Assembly (NCBI GenBank): GCA_964528055.1
Contig: CAZGQM010000014.1
Location: forward strand, 1 to 64,000
Direction: 5' to 3'
Length of the DNA stretch: 64,000 nucleotides
From: Geoanaerobacter sp964528055
Lineage (GTDB): Bacteria > Desulfobacterota > Desulfuromonadia > Geobacterales > DSM-12255
Made by a program: the position numbers and the translations under genes. A model generated the notes under the pieces. That model saw only the letters and a list, made by a program, of their open reading frames with translations, made no database searches and was not told where the DNA came from. Shown piece after piece: positions 17,631 through 26,719 of this stretch. The first letter of the stretch is position 1, and every line of letters begins with the position of its first letter.

Positions 17631-18488
17631 ATGCGGATTGTAGTAATTACCGGGCTTTCTGGATCGGGAAAGTCCACAGCTGTGAGGGCGCTGGAGGACG
17701 AAGGTTTTTTCTGCATCGACAACCTTCCAGTCATGCTCATTCCTACCTTTATTGAGCTGTTGGATCGTTCCAAGGACCAGGTGCACGATGTGGCCCTGGT
17801 TATGGACATTCGCGGCAGAGACTTTCTCAAGGGGGGAGATGAGGTACTGAAGGAGTTGCGGGAAACCGGGCATCAGATTGAAATCCTCTTTTTCAATGCG
17901 ACCGATGAAGTCTTGATCCGCCGTTTTTCTGAAACCCGCCGCCGTCATCCGGCGTTGGCCGGGGTATCTGTGGCTGAGGCGATTCGCTTTGAACGCGAGT
18001 GCCTGGACGGTCTGCAAAGAATATCCACCCGTATTTTCGATACTTCGGAGATGAATGTTCATCAGCTCAAGGAGATGGTCCTGGCCTATATCCGCGGTGA
18101 GGAGTGGACGCGCAGGCTCATCGTACATCTCCAATCCTTTGGGTTCCGTTACGGAATCCCACTCGATTCTGACCTCGTCATTGACGTGCGTTTTCTCCCC
18201 AATCCGTTTTTTGTCGAAACCCTGAAGAAGTATTCCGGCCTCAATCGCAAGGTAAAGGGCTTTGTTCTCAAACAGACAATCACCTGTGAGTTTTTGCTGA
18301 AGTACAGGGAGTTACTTGAAGTGCTTGTCCCTGGGTATCAGCGGGAAGGGAAGTCCTATCTCACCGTATCGGTAGGGTGTACAGGCGGCAGACACCGTTC
18401 TGTTGCCATAGCTGAGGAGCTGAAGAACTATTTTTCGGGCAAGAATGTTGAGCTGAAGGTAACACACAGGGATATAGAAAAAGGATGA
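17631..18488 (+). CDS. rapZ: RapZ/YvcJ family nucleotide-binding adaptor
   Basis: 285 residues from ATG 17631. The P-loop GLSGSGKSTAVRALEDEGFFCIDNLP and the C-terminal GCTGGRHRSV motif identify the family. In Enterobacteria it guides RNase E to a small RNA that controls cell-wall precursor synthesis. That small-RNA function is not established for deltaproteobacterial members. The longer open frame (from 17511) runs inside hprK and is not used. It sits one base after the hprK stop. Confidence 0.93.
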   Translation: MRIVVITGLSGSGKSTAVRALEDEGFFCIDNLPVMLIPTFIELLDRSKDQVHDVALVMDIRGRDFLKGGDEVLKELRETGHQIEILFFNATDEVLIRRFSETRRRHPALAGVSVAEAIRFERECLDGLQRISTRIFDTSEMNVHQLKEMVLAYIRGEEWTRRLIVHLQSFGFRYGIPLDSDLVIDVRFLPNPFFVETLKKYSGLNRKVKGFVLKQTITCEFLLKYRELLEVLVPGYQREGKSYLTVSVGCTGGRHRSVAIAEELKNYFSGKNVELKVTHRDIEKG

Positions 18489-18492
18489 TTTC

Positions 18493-18885
18493 ATGATTGG
18501 ATTGGTATTGGTTACACATGCGGGACTTGCAAGCGAACTCTTGGCAGCTGCCGAGATGGTAGTGGGACCGTTCGAACTGGCCGAGGCTGTGGGTATACGG
18601 CCTGGAGATGCCGTAGAGTTCATTCGGAAAAGCATTGAGGAGGCTATTAACAGAGTGAATGCAGACGGTGTTGTCGTAATGACCGACATGTTCGGAGGAA
18701 CTCCCGCCAATATGAGTCTCTCCTTTCTTGAGGAGAACAGGGTCGAGGTTCTTACCGGAGTTAACCTGCCTATGCTCATAAAGTTCTCCAGCGACAGGAA
18801 TAAGACTAACATTACGGATCTGGCAGCACAGCTCAAATTGTGTGGTAGAGAGAGTATATCTGTGGCAGGGGACTATCTGCGGTAG
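18493..18885 (+). CDS. PTS EIIA component, mannose/fructose family
   Basis: 130 residues in the EIIA(Man) fold. The phosphorylated histidine is in VLVTHAGLASELL near the N terminus, and the partner loop TDMFGGTPANMS is conserved. No EIIB, EIIC or EIID gene is adjacent, so it is probably a regulatory phosphate sink or signal and not part of a transporter. It begins 4 bases after rapZ. Confidence 0.9.
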   Translation: MIGLVLVTHAGLASELLAAAEMVVGPFELAEAVGIRPGDAVEFIRKSIEEAINRVNADGVVVMTDMFGGTPANMSLSFLEENRVEVLTGVNLPMLIKFSSDRNKTNITDLAAQLKLCGRESISVAGDYLR

Positions 18886-18912
18886 AAAATCAGACAAGGA
18901 AGATAGATAGGC

Positions 18913-19179
18913 ATGTTAGAACAGGATTTTTCCATTGTAAACAAGCTGGGGCTGCATGCCCGGGCTTCGGCGCTTTTCGTTAAGACGGCCATGCCATTTG
19001 TCTCTGAGATAAAGGTGGCTCGCGAGGATGTGGAGGTTAACGGCAAGAGTATCATGGGTATCATGATGCTGGCAGCTGCCAAAGGGAGCACCATAACTCT
19101 CACAATTGAGGGTGCAGATGAGGGGGAAGCAATGGCTGCTCTGGGGGAACTTATCAGGAATGGGTTTGGCGAAGAGTAG
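18913..19179 (+). CDS. ptsH: HPr phosphocarrier protein
   Basis: 88 residues. The catalytic histidine is in NKLGLHARASALF and the kinase-regulated serine in NGKSIMGIMMLAA. It carries phosphate from EI to the EIIA proteins encoded upstream (EIIA(Ntr) and EIIA(Man)). It overlaps the ptsI start by about 20 bases. Confidence 0.96.
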   Translation: MLEQDFSIVNKLGLHARASALFVKTAMPFVSEIKVAREDVEVNGKSIMGIMMLAAAKGSTITLTIEGADEGEAMAALGELIRNGFGEE

Positions 19180-20923
19180 CAATCGACATTTTCAAGGAGT
19201 GGGTGCTTCTCCCGGTATCGCCATTGGCCGTGTAAAGGTAACGGACCGATCACGCGTGGCGGTTTCCGTTGAGTATCTGCACCACTCAGAGGTTGCCGCT
19301 GAAGTATCACGCTTCATGATTGCCCTGGAAGCTGCTAGAGATGAGTTACGGGGGATTCGGGAGCAACTCGCCCAGAAACGCGGGTCAGAGCACCTTTACG
19401 TCATCGATACTCATCTGATGATGCTCGAAGATACCATGTTTAAGAATGAAAGCATCGGATTCATCGAGTCCGAGTCGATCAGTGCAGAATGGGCACTGAA
19501 GAAGGTCATCCAGAAGTTCCAGGATTTTTTCTCAGCAATAGAGGATGACTATCTCCGCGAGCGGGCAGGCGACATTGAGATTGTCGGTGAGCGGGTCCTG
19601 CGAAAGCTCGTTGGGAAGCAGCATGAGCCTCTGAATGAAATTCACACCATGTCCCTGGTGGTCTCCCACGATCTTTCTCCAGCGGACATCCTGCAGATCG
19701 ACAAAAAAAAGGTGATAGGTTTCGTAACAGATCTGGGGGGGAAAACCTCCCATTCAGCCATTCTTGCGAGGTCCCTGGAAATTCCGGCAGTCGTCGGCCT
19801 TGAAAGGATCACAGCAGAGGTTACTGACGGCGAGAACATGATTGTCGACGGCTCTGCCGGTATAGTAATCATTAATCCCGACGAAGAGACCTTCCGAGAG
19901 TACCTGAAGCGCAAACTTCATTACGAGTACATAGAGCGAGAGCTGGCAAAGCTTCGCGATCTTCCGGCTGTAACACTTGATGGCTATCGGATAAACCTCA
20001 TGGGAAACGTGGAGTTTATCGAGGAGATCCCTTCCCTCAAAGGTTGTGGAGGCGAGGGGATCGGACTCTACCGTACGGAGATGCTCTTCTTTAATCGGCA
20101 GGAGCTTCCCGCCGAAGACGAACAGTTTGCCGCTTACTCGGAAATTGTAAGTATGATGTCTCCAAAACCGGTCACCATCCGTACCCTGGATGTTGGAGGC
20201 GACAAGTTCGTTCCGGAACTTAACCTTGCCGATGAACTGAACCCGGCACTCGGTCTGCGTGCCATCCGTCTGTCACTTCGTCAACCGGAAACCTTCAAAC
20301 CCCAGCTTCGTGCCATTCTCCGAGCGAGCTCCAGGGGGAAGGTCCGTATCTTTTTCCCGATGATCTCCGGTGTCGATGAGATAAGGGCTGTAAAGCGGCT
20401 CCTTGAGGAGGCAAAGCAGGAACTGCGTACGGAAGGGCTCCCCTTTGACGAGACGATAGAGATCGGGATCATGATCGAGATCCCTTCAGCCGTAATCATC
20501 GCCGATCTTCTTGCAAGGGAGGTCGATTTCTTTAGCGTTGGCACCAACGATCTTATCCAGTATTCGCTGGCCATAGATCGCACAAACGAGCATCTCGCCC
20601 ACCTTTACGAGCCACTTCACCCGGCGGTGCTTCGGTCGCTCAAGCTGGTGGTGGATGCGGCCCATACAGCAGGGATAGACGTCTGCATGTGCGGTGAGAT
20701 GGCCGGAGAACCTGAATATTTGCCGATACTTCTTGGCCTTGGATTTGATGAGCTTTCCATGAACTCCATCTCCATCCCCCGTGTGAAAAGGATCCTCCGC
20801 CGCTGTACCATGTCCGAGGCCGAGCAGCTTGTCGCCCGTGCCCTCACCTTTACAACCGCATCTGAAATAGAGACCTTCCTGAAGGCTGAAATCACCGCGC
20901 ACTATTCGGAGAGTTTCGACTAA
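19160..20923 (+). CDS. ptsI: PtsI, PTS enzyme I
   Basis: Phosphoenolpyruvate-protein phosphotransferase, 587 residues from ATG 19160. This start lies just ahead of the family N terminus GVGASPGIAIGRV; the frame is open to 19106 but that lies deep in ptsH. The phosphohistidine is in GGKTSHSAILARSLEIPAVVG. The C-terminal PEP-binding barrel shows RTLDVGGDK, the SVGTNDLIQY segment and the catalytic cysteine in CMCGEMAGEP. It is the phosphate entry point for the whole block. Confidence 0.95.
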   Translation: MGLAKSSNRHFQGVGASPGIAIGRVKVTDRSRVAVSVEYLHHSEVAAEVSRFMIALEAARDELRGIREQLAQKRGSEHLYVIDTHLMMLEDTMFKNESIGFIESESISAEWALKKVIQKFQDFFSAIEDDYLRERAGDIEIVGERVLRKLVGKQHEPLNEIHTMSLVVSHDLSPADILQIDKKKVIGFVTDLGGKTSHSAILARSLEIPAVVGLERITAEVTDGENMIVDGSAGIVIINPDEETFREYLKRKLHYEYIERELAKLRDLPAVTLDGYRINLMGNVEFIEEIPSLKGCGGEGIGLYRTEMLFFNRQELPAEDEQFAAYSEIVSMMSPKPVTIRTLDVGGDKFVPELNLADELNPALGLRAIRLSLRQPETFKPQLRAILRASSRGKVRIFFPMISGVDEIRAVKRLLEEAKQELRTEGLPFDETIEIGIMIEIPSAVIIADLLAREVDFFSVGTNDLIQYSLAIDRTNEHLAHLYEPLHPAVLRSLKLVVDAAHTAGIDVCMCGEMAGEPEYLPILLGLGFDELSMNSISIPRVKRILRRCTMSEAEQLVARALTFTTASEIETFLKAEITAHYSESFD

Positions 20924-21010
20924 TAACAACTTTTCAAGGTTTTTGCATGCAACATCAGATAATTATTTTTAATAGCTTGACTTAGTTCCTGCAAAGCTGT
21001 TACGGTGATT

Positions 21011-21057
21011 CTTGTCCAGGAATTATCCTGGGAAAAACTAACAAGAAGAATCAGGAG
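21011..21057 (+). promoter_or_regulatory. Leader hairpin and ribosome-binding site of the cold-shock gene
   Basis: In the 145-bp region before the cold-shock gene, CCAGG and CCTGG (21016-21020 and 21027-21031) can pair around a 6-nt loop. Outer arms CTTGT and ACAAG (21011-21015 and 21041-21045) could extend this. AGGAG at 21053-21057 is the ribosome-binding site. Structured leaders are common for cold-shock mRNAs, but function here is not shown. Confidence 0.3.
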
Positions 21058-21068
21058 ATGGTAAGCAC

Positions 21069-21269
21069 ATGGTAAACGGAACAGTAAAATGGTTTAATGA
21101 CAGCAAGGGGTTTGGTTTTCTTGAGCAGGAAAGTGGCGAAGATGTATTTTGTCATTTCTCCGCAATCGCGGGCGACGGATTTAAATCCCTTGCAGAAGGC
21201 GATAGGGTAACATTTGATGTGACAAAGGGTCCGAAAGGGCTCCAGGCCGCGAATGTAACCAGAGTATAA
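21069..21269 (+). CDS. Cold-shock domain protein (CspA family)
   Basis: 66-residue single-stranded nucleic-acid binding protein. The start MVNGTVKWFNDSKGFGFLEQE contains the RNP1 motif KGFGF. The RNP2 motif reads DVFCHFSAI, with Cys where Val is usual. The C terminus GPKGLQAANVTRV is standard. It is monocistronic, with its own ribosome-binding site and a terminator 20 bases after the stop. Confidence 0.95.
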   Translation: MVNGTVKWFNDSKGFGFLEQESGEDVFCHFSAIAGDGFKSLAEGDRVTFDVTKGPKGLQAANVTRV

Positions 21270-21290
21270 CTAGTATACTCAGATAACGCA

Positions 21291-21323
21291 AAAAGCCCCG
21301 GAGAAATCCGGGGCTTTTTTTTA
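21291..21323. terminator. Bidirectional intrinsic terminator
   Basis: The stem AAGCCCCGG / CCGGGGCTT is flanked by an A-run on the left and a run of T on the right, so it can stop transcripts from both directions. It separates the cold-shock gene (+) from the convergent Ehr operon (minus) that ends at 21348. Confidence 0.9.
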
Positions 21324-21347
21324 TTCAAAAACTGTACTGTATCTAGC

Positions 21348-22097
21348 TTAGTCAAGTCTGGCGAGAATCCGGAGTAGACCGTCAAGAATCGTTACCGGGT
21401 GCGGGGGACATCCAGGGATATAGAGGTCAACCGGGATGAGGCCGTTGACGCCGTTACACACCTCAGGGGAGTCCGTATAAGGACCTCCCTGGATGGCACA
21501 GGCCCCGCAGGCGACTACGATCTTTGGAGCTGGAATCGCTTCATAGGTTTTCAAAAGCGCTTCTCGCATATTCTTTGTTACCGGACCGGTCACCCACAAC
21601 CCGTCAGCGTGTCGTGGAGAGGCGACAAACTGGATTCCGAAACGACCAAGGTCCCAACCGATGGTGGAGAGGACATTGGTATCTGCCTCGCACGCGTTGC
21701 AGCCACCGGCGCTCACCTCTCTAAACTTGAGTGACCGTCTGAAAAGACGGAGGAGTTCAGGCTCCAATACCTCTGCATAATGGCGTTCACCCGATCTGAC
21801 GATGAGCTGATCGCGTTCTGATACTGCAAGCCGGTGATCTGTGGTAAAGGCGACAGTATCGCTGCAGCAGCAATCTGCACAGAAAAGGCATTTCCCCATA
21901 TCGAGAGAGATGCTTCCGTTAGAGGTTAATGCCCCGTATGGGCAGCTCTCCTTAAGGTGTCTGTCATCTTCGACGCAAGAGTTCTCTGCAATTATGGTCG
22001 GATACCCTCGAAACTTTTCCGGCATGGCCATCGGTTCCCTGGGATATGGCAGGGTTCGGTGGCCTTGTTTGAGCCGGGCAATCATTGCGCTGAACAT
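21348..22097 (-). CDS. Ehr-type small subunit with ferredoxin segment (NuoB/HyfI-like)
   Basis: 249 residues. The N-terminal part (about 40-85) is ferredoxin-like. SCPYGAL and GKCLFCADCCC can bind one [4Fe-4S] cluster, but the first CxxCxxC of a normal two-cluster ferredoxin is missing. The remainder (about 110-249) is NuoB/HyfI-like with cysteines in GGCNACEAD, VACGACAIQGG and IPGCPPHP, enough for the proximal cluster. It is the last gene of the operon, 54 bases after the large subunit. It would pass electrons to or from the catalytic-like large subunit at the membrane surface. Confidence 0.88.
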   Translation of the reverse strand: MFSAMIARLKQGHRTLPYPREPMAMPEKFRGYPTIIAENSCVEDDRHLKESCPYGALTSNGSISLDMGKCLFCADCCCSDTVAFTTDHRLAVSERDQLIVRSGERHYAEVLEPELLRLFRRSLKFREVSAGGCNACEADTNVLSTIGWDLGRFGIQFVASPRHADGLWVTGPVTKNMREALLKTYEAIPAPKIVVACGACAIQGGPYTDSPEVCNGVNGLIPVDLYIPGCPPHPVTILDGLLRILARLD

Positions 22098-22150
22098 GTA
22101 GCGTTATACCTCCTGCCGTAAAGCGACCGTCTGTTTCGGCATGCAGCCTC

Positions 22151-23671
22151 CTATAAGTCAAATCCGCAGTAGGAGAGGTTAAAACTTTTGTTGCACAAGG
22201 GGAAATCGGATATCTGCTCCCCACGCAACGCTCTGGAAAGTCCTTGCCAGTTGTGAAATGACGGGTCAGTCACTTTGTATCGGCTGAACCGACCCGTTTC
22301 GTCGGTAATGGCAACATGACATATCTCACCCCGCCACCCTTCTGTCAGGGCAACAGCGAGTCTCCCCCCGGCCAGGTTGGCAAGGTCTGAACGGTGGCCG
22401 CCTGCAGGTAGCTGACGAAGCTGTCCACTGATGAAATCAAGCGATTTCTGCGCTTCCTGCCAGCGAAGAACGGTTCTGGCGCAGACATCGCCATGATAGC
22501 CGGTCATTACCGGGATCTGGGCCATGCGGAAGATGCCGAACGGATTGTATTGCCGCACATCACGCTTGAGGCCGCAGGCCCGGGCTGGCGGACCGACAAG
22601 GCCAAGCTCTACGGCAGTATCCCGGGAAACCTGACCGGTCCCTTCCAGGCGGCTCATGACCGATGGCGTGCTCCAGAGTAGTTCGACAGCGTTCGTAAGG
22701 TCTCTGCGGGTAGTTTCCAGCCGTTTAAGAAGATCATTTCTATGCTCTCCGGAAAGGCCGAATATGGTTCCCCCCGGGGTAAGCATGCTCCGACCAAATC
22801 TGCTGCCGCAGAGTACCGCAGTCATGTTCAGGAAATCTCCCCTGATGCGTCCGCAAAAGGCGGCTGTGGGAAGATAGCCGACATCACCGGCAATGGCACC
22901 CAGGTCACCGGTATGATTGGCCAGACGCTCCAGTTCCAGGGCAATGCCGCGCAGAACCTCGGCGCATGCAGGAACCCGAATACCAGCGAGAGATTCGATA
23001 ACCATGCAGTATGCCTGACCATGGCCGATGGTTGTGTCACCTGCAATCGTTTCCATCTGTTGCATGGTGCGGAGATTCGGGCCACCAAGCAATGCCTGCT
23101 CTATCCCACGATGCTGGTATCCCAGAGAGATTTCCAGGTGGAAAACCTGTTCACCGTGACACTGGAAGCGAAAGTGTCCCGGTTCAATAATGCCGGCATG
23201 GACCGGCCCGACAGCGACCTCATGCACCTGTTCGCCGGCAACTTGATAGTAGTCCATCACCCCAACCCTGATTGGTTCATCAGGCGGACGATCCCATGCA
23301 TCCCGACCCGGGACAAAAGAGCGGTGAAACCTGACCGGTTTGAACCAGGGATGATCCTCAAAAAGAATACCGCACTGTTCGGCTATTTCTCTCTCGAAAA
23401 GATGTACCTGCTGACAGATCCTGGTTATGGAAGGGAAACGGTCACCATGCACGGTGGTCTTTATTACCCCCAGCCCTGTCTCTTCAGTTTTAGCCAACAG
23501 ACAACAGAGAACGGTTTTCTTCTCGTCAGGGATGCCGAAATAGGAAGTGACGCGCCAACCGTTGTCGATACTGTCGATGATAATTTGCAGGAACTGGCTG
23601 TTGCCAATGTCTGGGATGTCATCATACGGTATGGATGTTCCGTTATATATGGTTTGCATGCTGTCGGTCAT
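22151..23671 (-). CDS. Ehr-type large subunit (NuoCD/HyfG-like) lacking nickel-iron ligands
   Basis: 506 residues. An N-terminal NuoC-like domain (about 1-150) includes FEREIAEQCGILFEDHP. The rest is a NuoD/HyfG-like body (VGPVHAGIIEPGHFRF, EISLGYQHRGIEQAL). Group-4 [NiFe] hydrogenases carry ERxCGxC at the first ligand site; here it reads METIAGDTTIGH, without cysteine. The C-terminal DPCxxC is also absent (SDFPLCNKSFNLSYCGFDL). The protein therefore belongs to the energy-converting-hydrogenase-related (Ehr) class, which cannot hold the usual active site. Its start overlaps the upstream gene by 4 bases. Confidence 0.88.
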   Translation of the reverse strand: MTDSMQTIYNGTSIPYDDIPDIGNSQFLQIIIDSIDNGWRVTSYFGIPDEKKTVLCCLLAKTEETGLGVIKTTVHGDRFPSITRICQQVHLFEREIAEQCGILFEDHPWFKPVRFHRSFVPGRDAWDRPPDEPIRVGVMDYYQVAGEQVHEVAVGPVHAGIIEPGHFRFQCHGEQVFHLEISLGYQHRGIEQALLGGPNLRTMQQMETIAGDTTIGHGQAYCMVIESLAGIRVPACAEVLRGIALELERLANHTGDLGAIAGDVGYLPTAAFCGRIRGDFLNMTAVLCGSRFGRSMLTPGGTIFGLSGEHRNDLLKRLETTRRDLTNAVELLWSTPSVMSRLEGTGQVSRDTAVELGLVGPPARACGLKRDVRQYNPFGIFRMAQIPVMTGYHGDVCARTVLRWQEAQKSLDFISGQLRQLPAGGHRSDLANLAGGRLAVALTEGWRGEICHVAITDETGRFSRYKVTDPSFHNWQGLSRALRGEQISDFPLCNKSFNLSYCGFDL

Positions 23672-25104
23672 CGCCGCACCTCCAGAAGAGCTGCTCCATC
23701 ATGCAGCAATTTCAGAAGGAACTCAGGTGGCCAGACACCGAGCAAAAGTATGACCAGAATCATGAAGAGCGGCGGACCAACGGTCAGGACTCTGTCCCGG
23801 TAGTCGGTAGGTTCGAGATCCTTGGTCGGTTCACCCATCACCAGAGGCAGGACTGTCAGTGCCATTCCGATGAAAACAATGGTCAAAAATAACAGAAACA
23901 GTCCGCCTATCAGGTAGCGGCCCTCGATAAAGGCACTGCTGACAATGGAATACTCGCTTAAAAAGGGTGAAAACGGTGGTGAGCCGGTTATCGCTATGAA
24001 ACCGGCCAAAAAGAGCCCGCCCGACCAGGGGAGGCGAGTCAGCGCCCCGCGTACGACATCGGTGGTTTTGTTGGAGTAGGAGCGATGGATATTGCCGGAC
24101 GAGAGAAAGAGTACCCCTTTCGTAAGTCCGTTGTTCAGAAGGTGGAACAGCGCCCCGAAGAGGGCACCTTTGCCGAGACCCAGACCAATGGCCAGGATGC
24201 CAACATGTTCGACACTTGAGTAGGCAAGCATCCGCTTGAAATCTGACTGTCGGGCCATAAAAATGGCGGCTAACGCCATGGATAGGAGCCCCATGCCGAT
24301 GAGTGCCTGTTGAAAAAAAAGCACCTCGCTTGCCGAGGCCAGGCAGACCTGATACACGCGGAGGATTGCCAGAAACGCGCAGTTAACAAGCCCTCCAGCC
24401 AGGAGCGCTCCCACCAGGCCAGGTGCCTCGCCATAGGCGTCTGGTTTCCATGTGTGCAGAGGCGCCAACCCCATCTTTGAACCGTAGCCGACAAGCAGAA
24501 AGATGAATGCCGCATGAAGCCACCCCTGGTTGAGTTCGCGTGCGGAAAACATCAGTGGTCCCAATAGAAGAGTTGCTTCCCGGTGGGCAACATGGGTCGA
24601 ATAGGCGAGGAAGAGGAGTCCGAGCAGGGCCAGGGCAATGCCTACGGAACAGATCAGAAGATATTTCCAGGTTGCTTCAATGGAGCGGGCATTATGGTTG
24701 AAGTATATGAGCGGCGCCATGGTGACGGTGGTCGTCTCTAAAGCTACCCAGAGCAGCCCTAAGTGTTGGGATATGGTAACCAGGGTCATTGCTGAGAGGC
24801 AGATAAGCAGGCACATGCAGAGAACGCGGTTGGATCGCTCACGGCGGTAACCGAGATAACCGACCGCATAGACCGAACAGACTGAGAAGAGGAGAGCGAT
24901 GCAGAGAAGCACAATCTTGCCGAGCGGGTCAAGCCATATCCAACCTCCGACAGAAGGGGGAGGGGCATTCCCCATCAGCCAGGCGGTCATGGCGAGATGG
25001 GGTAGCGAGATTCCAGGGAGCAGGTAGGGGCGAAGTCCGTTGCTCGGCACGATCCAGGCAATCAATGCACCTGCGAGGGGAAGGAGAACAAAGAGATACA
25101 GCAT
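23668..25104 (-). CDS. HyfF/NuoN-like proton-pumping membrane subunit
   Basis: 478 residues, almost entirely hydrophobic with about 13-14 predicted membrane helices. It belongs to the Mrp-antiporter family: WVALETTTVTMAPLIYF, the helix with SKMGLAPLHTWKPDAYGEAP, and the SDFKRMLAYSSVEHVG motif are characteristic lysine- and histidine-bearing channel segments. It lies 5 bases after the HyfE-like gene and overlaps the large subunit. It probably conducts H+ or Na+ for the Ehr complex; the ion is unknown. Confidence 0.88.
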   Translation of the reverse strand: MLYLFVLLPLAGALIAWIVPSNGLRPYLLPGISLPHLAMTAWLMGNAPPPSVGGWIWLDPLGKIVLLCIALLFSVCSVYAVGYLGYRRERSNRVLCMCLLICLSAMTLVTISQHLGLLWVALETTTVTMAPLIYFNHNARSIEATWKYLLICSVGIALALLGLLFLAYSTHVAHREATLLLGPLMFSARELNQGWLHAAFIFLLVGYGSKMGLAPLHTWKPDAYGEAPGLVGALLAGGLVNCAFLAILRVYQVCLASASEVLFFQQALIGMGLLSMALAAIFMARQSDFKRMLAYSSVEHVGILAIGLGLGKGALFGALFHLLNNGLTKGVLFLSSGNIHRSYSNKTTDVVRGALTRLPWSGGLFLAGFIAITGSPPFSPFLSEYSIVSSAFIEGRYLIGGLFLLFLTIVFIGMALTVLPLVMGEPTKDLEPTDYRDRVLTVGPPLFMILVILLLGVWPPEFLLKLLHDGAALLEVRR

Positions 25105-25109
25105 CTGAC

Positions 25110-25757
25110 TTACTCCTCCTTCAGAGCCTGCAGCCGGGAGGTGTCGATGGACGAGAATTCCCGGCTGATATGATTGATGACTATTCCCATGACAAAGATT
25201 CCCACCAGAAGATCGAGAAGTGCACCTGCTTCAACCATTACCGGCATTGCCTCTGTCAGGAGGAGCCCGAAAATGAAGATCCCGTTCTCAAGCACAAGAT
25301 AACCGATGACCTGGGAGATGGCCTTCTTGCGCGTCGTAAGGACCAGAAAACCGGTCATAAGGGTTGCGATTGATGCCGGTACGAAAAGGAGATCCTGATG
25401 CTCCGGGGCCAGCGGAAGTTTCAAGGCAAAAACAAATGCCAGTGACGTAAACACGGCTCCAAGGATAAGTGTCGGAACATATCCGAGAAATGGCTCGATC
25501 TCCCGTTTTATCTGGGCCTGGCGCACTGCCTTGTCGATCAGATATGGAATGATCACCCCTTTTGCGAGGATGATGCTGATGGTGATTCCTGCAAGGTGAT
25601 AGGAAAACGGGTGAATGATCCCGGGGAGGATGCCGAGAACAACGCCCTGGACCGCAACTGCCCGGATACAGAACGCTATCCGGCTCGATCCGAGCAGCAC
25701 GAAGTTGATCAGCATCACCAGTACAAGTAACTGATCGGCAAAGGCACCCATGATCAC
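25110..25757 (-). CDS. HyfE-like small membrane subunit
   Basis: 215 residues with about six or seven membrane helices. The C-terminal half resembles NuoK/MrpC (GYLVLENGIFIFGLLLTEAMPVMVEAGALLDLLVGIFVMGI), the usual feature of HyfE. It overlaps the upstream NuoH-like gene by 4 bases, which supports a single transcript and complex. It is a structural and perhaps ion-path component of the membrane arm. Confidence 0.85.
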   Translation of the reverse strand: MIMGAFADQLLVLVMLINFVLLGSSRIAFCIRAVAVQGVVLGILPGIIHPFSYHLAGITISIILAKGVIIPYLIDKAVRQAQIKREIEPFLGYVPTLILGAVFTSLAFVFALKLPLAPEHQDLLFVPASIATLMTGFLVLTTRKKAISQVIGYLVLENGIFIFGLLLTEAMPVMVEAGALLDLLVGIFVMGIVINHISREFSSIDTSRLQALKEE

Positions 25758-26662
25758 CTCAAGGTAAGCAGCATGGCAAATGCCGAGAGAATGGTCGCGG
25801 CGACAAGCAGCTGTGGAATACGTACAAGCCGGAGCCGGGCCATGACCGATTCAACAACGCCGATACCAACGGCCAGAACCAGCATGCAGAAAATGAAAAT
25901 TCCCCAGTCAGGGAACGAGGAGCCGGTTTCGATGGGCATTGCGAGATCTACGAAGACTGCTCCCAGCACGAACAGCTTCATGGAGGCACCATAGAGGATA
26001 TAGCCTAAGGCCGGCCCGCTGTGGTCAAGTACCATTACTTCATGGACCATGGTCAGTTCCAGATGGGTATTCGGGTCATCAAAGGGTATCCGGCAGTTTT
26101 CAGCAAGCAGGGTTATGAAGAGCGCCCCGACAAGCAGGAGCATTGTGGCCCCCGCGGTGATCCAGGTTGATGTAGTGGCATTGGCCAACATGGGAGAGAG
26201 GGATAACGATTTACTCATGCGAGCCAGGGTAATCAGGGCAAAGAAGAGAGTCGGTTCGGCAAGGCAGGAAAAAGTAACTTCCCGTGCCGCACCCATACCT
26301 TCAAAGCTGGAACCGGTGTCAAGTGCGGCGATAGTCGTGAAAAAACGCGCCACAGCGAACAGATACGCAAACAGAACCATGTCGCCGTTGAATGATACCG
26401 GTGCTTGATGATTCCCGAGCGGCACCAGCGATGCGGCAACGATCGTTGCAGAAAGAGTGACGACAGGTCCGGCCCGAAAGACCCAGGTTGTGGTCTCACT
26501 GAAGACCGAACCTTTGCGCAACAGCCTGAAAAGATCGTAATACGGCTGCAGGTAGGGGGCGCCTACACGGCCTGCAAATGCCGCTTTTGTCTTGCCGATG
26601 ACCCCCAGCAGCAGTGGGGGCATAATGAGCACTATTAGGCAATGTATGATGGTATCGGTCAT
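25754..26662 (-). CDS. HyfC/NuoH-like membrane anchor subunit
   Basis: 302 residues with about eight membrane helices. The conserved loop AGRVGAPYLQPYYDLFRLLRKG and the motif ENCRIPFDDPNTHLELTMVHEVM are signatures of the NuoH/EchB/HyfC family, which joins the soluble electron-transfer module to the membrane arm. It follows the HyfB-like gene by 57 bases. The conserved acidic residues are present, so coupling is plausible even though the nickel-iron site is gone from its partner. Confidence 0.9.
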   Translation of the reverse strand: MTDTIIHCLIVLIMPPLLLGVIGKTKAAFAGRVGAPYLQPYYDLFRLLRKGSVFSETTTWVFRAGPVVTLSATIVAASLVPLGNHQAPVSFNGDMVLFAYLFAVARFFTTIAALDTGSSFEGMGAAREVTFSCLAEPTLFFALITLARMSKSLSLSPMLANATTSTWITAGATMLLLVGALFITLLAENCRIPFDDPNTHLELTMVHEVMVLDHSGPALGYILYGASMKLFVLGAVFVDLAMPIETGSSFPDWGIFIFCMLVLAVGIGVVESVMARLRLVRIPQLLVAATILSAFAMLLTLR

Positions 26663-26719
26663 TCCTCAATCCTCAACAGGTGCGACTCATTACGGCGCAG
26701 ATCTCATAAATCGTGACGG

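Noticed and set aside
22742..23803. A 353-codon + strand open frame antisense to the Ehr large subunit
   Set aside because: It is the shadow of a well-supported NuoCD-like gene, has no ribosome-binding site and no protein-like motifs.
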